This document shows, one piece after another, positions 46,210 to 52,044 of a stretch of 52,044 nucleotides of DNA. This DNA is from an uncultured Clostridia bacterium (GTDB lineage Bacteria > Bacillota > Clostridia > Christensenellales > CAG-917), in the NCBI GenBank assembly GCA_947625145.1, contig CANQNC010000008.1, positions 1-52,044 of the forward strand, in the 5' to 3' direction. How positions within the stretch are numbered: the first letter of the stretch is position 1; every line of letters begins with the position of its first letter. A program made the translations under genes and the position numbers. Below the pieces are notes generated by a model. That model was given only the letters and a program-made list of their open reading frames with translations. It was not told the DNA's origin and searched no databases.

Positions 46210-48708
46210 TTATTCTGCCGCTTTGAAATTCCAATAGAAGTAGCCGTTGCCGTTTTCGTGCACTGTGGAGCAGAGGTCCGCGAAAGTGACTTTGCTTGCG
46301 GGGACCACGTCCAGCGTGACGCCGACTTCGACAGACGCCTTGTCTGTGATCTGCGCTTTGACGCGGCACTCAAGTCCGTCTGTGAAGCGCAATGTCACGT
46401 TGCCCTTGAGGTTGTTTGCAAGCGCTTTGACAAGCCAATCGACCGCGTCCGCACCGTCTGCAGAGGGATCGAACGGAGTGACGCCCTCGATGAGGAGCGC
46501 GTCCGCCGCATTCTTCAACGTCGCTTCGTCAAGAATGTCGTTGTGATCCTTGTTGAAGCCTGCGATCGCTTCCTTGACCTTGTTCACCACCCAAGCGGTG
46601 AGGGTTTCCTCTGTCCAATTCTCCTTTCTGTTGACGTCGAGGATGTTGGTGAATTCAACCGCCTTTGCCAAGATGTCCGCATTGTACAGTTCGACCTTGC
46701 CGTTCTCGAGGCCCTTGATCACGCTGATCGCCTTTGCGATAGTGTTGAAGATCTCGTTCACGCCGACTTTCTTCTTCTCTTCCTCAGCCGCCGCAGACGC
46801 AACAGCGTCTGCCTTGGTGAAGGTCTTTGCCTGCTTGTCAAGCGTAAAGGTGAATTTGGCCTTGCCGTTCACGAGGAACTCGCCCTTGTTTTCTGTTTTG
46901 TCATACTTGAAGGTGCCTTCGGTCTTTTCGACCTTGTCCTCTTTCTCGGCGCCCTGCTTGGGAGTCGTGACAGTGTAGATCGCCTTGCCGCTGCTTCCGA
47001 ACAAGCCTTTCAGCTCGAGAGTTTCTTTGTCGTTGCCCGCAAGTTTGTAGGTGCCGAGATATTTGCGATATTCCGCAATGTCGTTCACCTTATCCACAAA
47101 CATCTGATGGATGTCGATACCCTCGAACACCGCGCCCTTGAAATCGGGGTTGAGCTTCTTGTAGTCGATCTGTTGCCCACCGTCTTTTGCAAAGAATTGC
47201 TCTGCAAATTGAGTGAGCGCCGTCTGATCATCGGGATCGGGGAAGAAGGTATCCTTGACCCAATCATAGACGATCTTGCCCGCAACGTTGACGATGGACT
47301 CGAAAACGGGAGTCTTGCCCTCTGCATGATCCGTGCCGTTGCCGACATGGTTGAGCACCGCGTCGCCGGGGACAACGGACAGTCTGCCGTTTACGAAGGC
47401 TGCCTCGATCACTTTCTTGTCGCCGTACTTCACGACAAGGCTTGCCTTTGTCTGGTTGTTTGCATACTCGCTGTTGAGGTCGACTGTTGCCGCCGCCTCC
47501 ACCTTGAGGTTTTCAACGGTTGCGGTCACGCCGTCGCCTTCCTGGGAGAAGGGCTTGGTGTCGATCTTAATGCCGTTGAAGTTGAGTTCCGCCGCCGCTT
47601 TGACCGCGACTTCGGATGTGTATTGATCTGCCGTCACTGCGGTTTGGACTTTGTTGGATCCCGCCGCTTTGACGTCAAGTCTGTCTATCTTCACGGAAAC
47701 GGAAGGATAGACGTCTGTGTTTGTCAGCGTGCCGTCATCTTTCATTTCTTTGCCGACAGAGGTCGTGAAGTCCGCGGTGACCGTCAGGTCTTTCAGCGCG
47801 GAGTTGTCCTCCGTGAAGATGACTTTGACGCCGGGCTTTGTGGGGATGAAGCCTTGGATAAGGCTGCCCGCAAGGTCCAGTGTGTAGGTGTTGCCACTGT
47901 GGCTGACCTTTTTGAACAGGTTGCCGATCAGGTCCGCGCCGAGGATCTTTTGAAGGTCAACGTTGCCGTTTGCGTCAAACAGATCTTTGGGTTGCAGTTT
48001 CAGCACGTTTGCGATGGTCGCGACGATGCTGCCTTCTTTGTCCATTTCCTCTTCGAGCATGGCCTTAAGGTCGATGCCCGCCGCCTTGACGACGACGTTG
48101 ACAAGGTCGTTCAAGTTCCAGCCCTTGCCCATGTTGGCGGTCAACTCGTCAAGCACGTCGTTGATGGATATTGTCTTTTTGCTGAGCAGGTTCTCGTCCA
48201 ACTTGTCCGCGAGGAAGGTGCCGAGATTTTTATTGTAGTCGGTGTGAGCCGAAAACACGATGTGCTGTCCGTCGAAGTCAATGTAGATGTTGTCGCGCTG
48301 AGCGTCGTTAAGGAAGTAATAGACTGTCGCCACTTCCTTTGCCCCCGCATAGAGGTGCAACTTGACAGCGGATTTCTCCATATTTTCGGAAGTCCTGTCG
48401 ATATACGCCTCAAGCTCGATGTTGAGGTTTGTGGACTTGCTGACAGCGTTCCCCACTCTCTTCTTGGTGGCGAGGTTCACTTCCAAGTTGGCGCCGACAA
48501 ACAGGTCGCTGCCGCTTGCGACGGCGTCCTTGCCGATCGCGCCCGACAGAGTCCACAGTTTGTCGAAATACTCTTTCGCCGTGTATCCTGTTGAGGGGTT
48601 TTCCGGTTCTTTATCCTTATCCTTGTCGCCGTTGCACGCCACAAGCGCGAACGTAAGGATCAGAACAAGCGCCACGATCAACAGAGATTTGATGCTGAGC
48701 TTTTTCAT
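46210..48708 (-). CDS. Large putative lipoprotein (832 aa), unknown function
   Basis: A lipoprotein signal peptide (MKKLSIKSLLIVALVLIL, lipobox LVAC with C25) is followed by a charged linker (NGDKDKDKEPENPSTG) and a long, mostly beta/alpha soluble region. It contains repeated phrases built on LK.LTVTADF, VDLNSEYAN and KVIEAAFVNGRL, and an alanine/lysine-rich stretch DAVASAAAEEEKKKVG. No catalytic motif is recognisable. The product should sit on the outer face of the membrane. AGGAGGAG directly precedes the ATG, the promoter is near-consensus and the terminator strong, so it is probably an abundant single-gene transcript. Confidence 0.8.
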   Translation of the reverse strand: MKKLSIKSLLIVALVLILTFALVACNGDKDKDKEPENPSTGYTAKEYFDKLWTLSGAIGKDAVASGSDLFVGANLEVNLATKKRVGNAVSKSTNLNIELEAYIDRTSENMEKSAVKLHLYAGAKEVATVYYFLNDAQRDNIYIDFDGQHIVFSAHTDYNKNLGTFLADKLDENLLSKKTISINDVLDELTANMGKGWNLNDLVNVVVKAAGIDLKAMLEEEMDKEGSIVATIANVLKLQPKDLFDANGNVDLQKILGADLIGNLFKKVSHSGNTYTLDLAGSLIQGFIPTKPGVKVIFTEDNSALKDLTVTADFTTSVGKEMKDDGTLTNTDVYPSVSVKIDRLDVKAAGSNKVQTAVTADQYTSEVAVKAAAELNFNGIKIDTKPFSQEGDGVTATVENLKVEAAATVDLNSEYANNQTKASLVVKYGDKKVIEAAFVNGRLSVVPGDAVLNHVGNGTDHAEGKTPVFESIVNVAGKIVYDWVKDTFFPDPDDQTALTQFAEQFFAKDGGQQIDYKKLNPDFKGAVFEGIDIHQMFVDKVNDIAEYRKYLGTYKLAGNDKETLELKGLFGSSGKAIYTVTTPKQGAEKEDKVEKTEGTFKYDKTENKGEFLVNGKAKFTFTLDKQAKTFTKADAVASAAAEEEKKKVGVNEIFNTIAKAISVIKGLENGKVELYNADILAKAVEFTNILDVNRKENWTEETLTAWVVNKVKEAIAGFNKDHNDILDEATLKNAADALLIEGVTPFDPSADGADAVDWLVKALANNLKGNVTLRFTDGLECRVKAQITDKASVEVGVTLDVVPASKVTFADLCSTVHENGNGYFYWNFKAAE

Positions 48709-48782
48709 ACTCTCCTCCTGATTTTACAATCCGTTTGCTCGACGTAAGCGCCGAAACAGAACGTCTTATTTGGATAACATAT

Positions 48783-48811
48783 ATTATACAATAAGCGTAT
48801 TACAAAGTCAA
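48783..48811 (-). promoter_or_regulatory. Promoter of the large lipoprotein gene
   Basis: On the minus strand TTGACT (48811-48806), 17-nt spacer, perfect TATAAT (48788-48783); leader of about 70 nt before the ATG at 48708. Confidence 0.85.
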
Positions 48812-48891
48812 TATATAAAGTTTGGTCGAAATCTAAAATATTATTAAGTTTACGCCTCGTCGCGCCCGTATCACGTGCGCCCTCTTCTGTG

Positions 48892-49013
48892 CGCGAACGA
48901 AACAAATATTTTTACGTTTCCTCTTGGGACTCGGGGGGAACCTCCTTCCCCTGCGCAAACGTTGCGAATATCTGTATGTTTCTTCTTGGGATTCGAGAGA
49001 GCCTCTTCCCACG
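48892..49013. repeat. Diverged direct repeat, two ~61-bp units
   Basis: In the gap 48812-49160, GTTTCCTCTTGGGACTCG (from 48916) recurs as GTTTCTTCTTGGGATTCG (from 48978), each preceded by GCGAA/GCAAACG-type sequence and followed by CCTC...TTCCC. The units share most but not all bases. No gene is seen in this gap. Confidence 0.5.
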
Positions 49014-49160
49014 CGAACTGCGATTTGCCTGCCACCCTTGCGGCGTCGCCTGTCGCTCGATTTTCCGCGGTTTGCCTCGCTTTTTGCGCTTGACCGACCG
49101 AAATTCGAATTCAAGTCGTTTTATTCAAGACGCTGCGCGCGGACGTCGTTTTGTTTGGCG

Positions 49161-49880
49161 TCAACTCATCAACCCGTCCACGCGCAGCACTTGACCGGAA
49201 ATATATTTGCTGTTTGCCAGAAACAGTATCGCCTCAGCCACCTCGGACGGAGTCCCGAGCCTGCCGAGAGGAATGGACGAGGAGATCAACTCCTCCTTTT
49301 CCGCCTCGGAATATACGCTCATCATGTCCGTGTCTATGGCGCCGGGAGCCACCGCGTTGACGCGCACTCCCATCATGGCGACCTCTTTGGCAAGCGCCCT
49401 CGTGAGGCCTATGACCCCCGCTTTTGAAGCGGAATACGCCGCTTCCATGCTTCCGCCGACCTCTCCCCAGATCGAGGACACGTTGACGATCGCGCCCTGC
49501 ACCGAGATCAGCCGAGGCAGAAGCTCGCGCGTGACGTTGAACACGCCGTCAAGATTGACGGACATGACCTCGCGCCACTCCGCGTCCGTGACGTCAACCA
49601 GCAATTTGTTGAGGCTGACCCCCGCGTTGTTGATCAACACGGAAATGCCTCCCACTTTTTTTTGAGCCTCCGCGACCGCCTCGCGCACGGACAGCGGATC
49701 CCGCACGTCGCACCGCACAGCCGCCACTCCGCCGAAGCGGGAGCGAAGCTCGCTTTCAAGCGCAAGCGCCCTGTCTTTGTTTTTGAAATAGGTAAACGCA
49801 ACGTTGTGCTCGCCCGCCGCCGCTCTGACGACCGCTTCGCCTATCCCTCGACTGCCGCCTGTGATGAAGATCGTGCTCAT
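49161..49880 (-). CDS. Short-chain dehydrogenase/reductase, FabG-like
   Basis: A 239-residue classical SDR: TGGSRGIG cofactor loop (7-14), CDVRD, NNAG (84-87), catalytic S136, Y149 and K153 (YSASK), and the PGAIDTDM substrate loop, ending in GQVLRVDGLMS. It is close to 3-oxoacyl-ACP reductases, which reduce beta-ketoacyl-ACP with NADPH in fatty acid synthesis, but no fab genes are adjacent, so another carbonyl substrate is possible. GAGGAGG lies 4 nt before the ATG. It follows the lipoprotein gene by 65 nt on the same strand. Confidence 0.9.
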   Translation of the reverse strand: MSTIFITGGSRGIGEAVVRAAAGEHNVAFTYFKNKDRALALESELRSRFGGVAAVRCDVRDPLSVREAVAEAQKKVGGISVLINNAGVSLNKLLVDVTDAEWREVMSVNLDGVFNVTRELLPRLISVQGAIVNVSSIWGEVGGSMEAAYSASKAGVIGLTRALAKEVAMMGVRVNAVAPGAIDTDMMSVYSEAEKEELISSSIPLGRLGTPSEVAEAILFLANSKYISGQVLRVDGLMS

Positions 49881-49945
49881 CGTGCCTCCTCTCTAAAAAC
49901 CGCCATGCGTCTTTGGCGCGTGCGGAGTTTAGGAAAGTTTGACCG

Positions 49946-51400
49946 TCATTCCGCCTCTTCTTCGTCCTCCTCGCGCTCGAAGCCGACATAATCGCTCTTG
50001 GGATTGCCGTCCTCGTCCACCGCGGGGGCAAGAATGTTGATGACGTGCATGTAGTTTTCGTCATTCGTCGCAAAGAAGAACAGGTTGAGCTTGTCGCCTA
50101 TCACGACAAAATCGAGGTTGAGCCAATCCACTTTCATGCTCTCTTCAAACACGGATGTGGCGTTGCCGCGATTTTCTTCTTTGACGTCATAGGACACCTT
50201 GCAAAGGGAACTTGCGGATGACGACGAACTGTAATACACTTCCATGTTCTTGCTGTCGATATACCACACGGTGTTCGACGACTCCACAACGAGACGGGAG
50301 GAGATGTCCTCGCCCACAAAGCCGTCCGCGTCCACCGCGCCGTCAAACCAATACAGCCCGTTTGAGGACACGTCCACGATCGCGCCCTGCTCATAGCCGA
50401 GAGGGTATATCGTGCTTGCGGACCTAGAGGTCAGCTTTTTCCTCGTGTTTTTGAAATCCGCCGCCTTCGAGCAGAACAGCCCGTCCGACGCGGTGCTTTC
50501 TCCCGTCGCATGCGACAAAGTGTAGTAAAGCGTCACGCCGCCGTCGCTTTCGATATACATGTCCGAAATCGTGTATTGATACACGCTCAGCACGTGCTCT
50601 TCGGGCTTTTCGTTTTGACCTAGGAAGGTGTCCTCGGTCGCAATGACCTTCTGCTCGGAGCCGTCCACCTTGATACTGCACAGCTCGTTGTAGGACTTGT
50701 AGGCGTTCGCGCCCGTCAGCGTGCGTACATAGTAGATGAAGTCATGCCCCATCTGCCATACGCAAGACGCCACGTTGTCCACAAGCGTGCCCTGCTTCGC
50801 GCCACTGCCGCTTGCGACGGGACGATCGTTCTTCATGCCCGAAAAATCAAAATAGTTGATAGCGTTGTTGTTGTAATAAAGTATCCTCGTCGGGGTGTAC
50901 AAGATGCGCGCCGTGCGCACGTTGATCCTGCCGATCAGTTGCGTGACGGAACCGTCTATCTTTGTGCGCATGAAGTCCGTGTCCGTCGTGGAGGCAACGC
51001 CGTTTTTGTCCTTGTCGCTGTTGTCGGTGGCGTAATAGATCCAATCGTTGAAGATGGCAAAGCCGCCGTCCTTGTCCGAGGTGTTGTATTGCACGACCTT
51101 CGGCACGACCACCTTGGTGGTGGAATTGTCTACGCTGCCGTCCGCCTTGAGCTCGGAACGCACGATGGCTTGCTTGACGGGCTTGCCCCATGTGTTGTCC
51201 GCGGCTTCGCTGTCATAGCCGTTGATATAGTAGAGATATTTGCCCTGCTTCACAACATAGCCGCCGTTGGACTCGACCTTCGCGCTCGGATCGCCGCCGC
51301 CGATAGACTTCCACTTGTAGTTGTTGCACGCCGCAAGCAAGGATACGCAGAGTATCGCAAGCACAAGCGTCGCAACAATGCACAAAACTTTCTTTTTCAT
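49946..51400 (-). CDS. Putative lipoprotein with beta-propeller-like repeats (DUF5050-like)
   Basis: A 484-residue protein with a lipoprotein signal (MKKKVLCIVATLVLAILCVS, lipobox LAAC with C25). The mature part has repeated blades of the type GKYLYYINGYD, FNDWIYYATDN, TPTRILYYNNN, GHDFIYYVRTLTG, SNGLYWFDGA and SNTVWYIDSKN, as in DUF5050-type beta-propellers. The C-terminus is strongly acidic (FEREEDEEEAE). It should be exposed outside the membrane; ligand unknown. AAAAGGT precedes the ATG, and a near-consensus promoter lies 48 nt upstream. Confidence 0.8.
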   Translation of the reverse strand: MKKKVLCIVATLVLAILCVSLLAACNNYKWKSIGGGDPSAKVESNGGYVVKQGKYLYYINGYDSEAADNTWGKPVKQAIVRSELKADGSVDNSTTKVVVPKVVQYNTSDKDGGFAIFNDWIYYATDNSDKDKNGVASTTDTDFMRTKIDGSVTQLIGRINVRTARILYTPTRILYYNNNAINYFDFSGMKNDRPVASGSGAKQGTLVDNVASCVWQMGHDFIYYVRTLTGANAYKSYNELCSIKVDGSEQKVIATEDTFLGQNEKPEEHVLSVYQYTISDMYIESDGGVTLYYTLSHATGESTASDGLFCSKAADFKNTRKKLTSRSASTIYPLGYEQGAIVDVSSNGLYWFDGAVDADGFVGEDISSRLVVESSNTVWYIDSKNMEVYYSSSSSASSLCKVSYDVKEENRGNATSVFEESMKVDWLNLDFVVIGDKLNLFFFATNDENYMHVINILAPAVDEDGNPKSDYVGFEREEDEEEAE

Positions 51401-51447
51401 ACCTTTTCACCTTGTTCGCCCGAAAGCGATAATACCTATGCTATATA

Positions 51448-51476
51448 TTTATAAACCAACTTTCGCGTTTTGTCAA
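51448..51476 (-). promoter_or_regulatory. Promoter of the propeller lipoprotein gene
   Basis: On the minus strand TTGACA (51476-51471), 17-nt spacer, TATAAA (51453-51448). It drives the lipoprotein and probably the SDR gene. Confidence 0.85.
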
Positions 51477-51548
51477 ACACTCTTACGCGTTTGCGGTTCT
51501 TTCAGCAAATCCGCCCCGCTCCGCGGCCGTACGGATGATCGGCCTATC

Positions 51549-52044
51549 TGTCCACGGATAGTCCCCTATCCGTGTATCGCAACGCCCTACGCCTTAGGCA
51601 AGTCCACTCTTATGTGCACTTCCCTAAGCTGTTTTTCCGTGACGTTTGATGGCGCTCCCATCAAAACGTCCCTCGCCGAAAGTTGTCCACGGATAGTCCC
51701 CTATCCGTGTATCGCAACGCGTCACGCCTTAGGCAAGTCCACCTTTATGTGTACTTCCCTAAGCTGTTTTTCCGTGACGTTTGATGGCGCTCCCATCAAA
51801 ACGTCCCTCGCCGAAATTGTCCACGGATAGTCCCCTATCCGTGTATCGCAACGCCCTACGCCTTAGGCAAGTCCACCTTTATGTGCACTTCCCTAAGCTG
51901 TTTTTCCGTGACGTTTGATGGGGCACCCATCAAAACGTCCCTCGCCGAAATTGTCCACGGATAGTCGCCTATCCGTGTATCGCAACGCCCTACGCCTTAG
52001 GCAAGTCCACCTTTATGTGCACTTCCCTAAGCTGTTTTTCCGTG
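51549..52044. repeat. 134-bp tandem array with three hairpins per unit, running off the window
   Basis: Units start at 51549, 51684, 51818 and 51952 (period 135, 134, 134), the last cut by the window edge. Each unit holds hairpin 1 CACGGATAG-tccc-CTATCCGTG, hairpin 2 GCCTTAGGCAAGT.../ACTTCCCTAAGC, and hairpin 3 GACGTTTGATGG-CGCT-CCCATCAAAACGTC. Copies differ at a handful of bases; in unit 3 a C-to-G change in hairpin 3 (GATGGGGCACCCATC) lengthens the stem. The period is not a multiple of three throughout, and no ribosome site is present, so it is non-coding. Confidence 0.92.

Noticed and set aside
45808..48594. 928-codon open frame on the plus strand
   Set aside because: Antisense to the large lipoprotein gene, which has promoter, ribosome site, lipobox and terminator; the plus frame has none.
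51321..51830. 169-codon plus-strand frame through the terminal repeat
   Set aside because: It exists only because the first period is 135 (a multiple of three); the following periods of 134 break it, and no ribosome site is present.
51549..52044. CRISPR array
   Set aside because: The whole 134-bp unit repeats; there are no unique spacers between short repeats and no cas genes in the window.

Overview
The window looks like a chromosomal segment from an anaerobic, endospore-forming Clostridia-type Firmicute, probably a gut lineage of moderate GC content. Evidence: a GerA-type germinant receptor operon, a single-chain pyruvate:ferredoxin oxidoreductase, the conserved glmU-pth-mfd gene order, strong AGGAGG-type ribosome sites with canonical sigma-A promoters, two lipoproteins with MKK signal peptides, and plant- or host-glycan enzymes (GH13, GH27). 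A guess at a Christensenellales-like family is inference only. No phage genes or transposase were seen.

Layout. 1-1010: tRNA-Ile and tRNA-Ala with their own promoter, then dapB. 1.2-8.4 kb: envelope proteins (a VanZ-type protein interrupted by a large exported region, a membrane-anchored metallophosphoesterase, and a three-gene operon of surface protein, acidic membrane protein and CDF transporter). 8.7-13.9 kb: glmU-pth-mfd, with a glmU that lacks its pyrophosphorylase active-site region. 13.9-14.9 kb: mostly non-coding, with two different tandem repeats and one 52-residue membrane protein. 14.9-23.7 kb: a long, tightly packed minus-strand operon (small unknown gene, glnS, zinc-ribbon protein, two four-helix membrane proteins, walJ, two CPBP proteases, rlmH, tadA). 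23.8-27.7 kb: plus-strand germinant receptor operon. 27.8-40.7 kb: carbohydrate and central metabolism (GH13 glucosidase, MATE pump, GH27 alpha-galactosidase, DNA glycosylase, PFOR, sugar-type MFS). 41-51.4 kb: two-component pair, stand-alone EIIC-like permease, M28-like protein, two large lipoproteins and an SDR reductase. 51.5 kb to the end: a tandem array of a hairpin-rich 134-bp unit that runs off the window.

The most unusual content is non-coding. A family of about 130-bp nested palindromes occurs at 8702-8830, 29730-29859, 29860-30026 (chimeric) and 30027-30157. The hairpin apex, ATGTAC-5 nt-GTACAT, is kept, while the inner and outer stems differ between copies yet stay self-complementary. 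Two copies begin exactly at the stop codon of the preceding minus-strand gene. A second hairpin core (CCATCAAAACG and its complement) links the 29.6 kb cluster to the terminal tandem array. Together these suggest a mobile or structured-RNA repeat family that I do not recognise.
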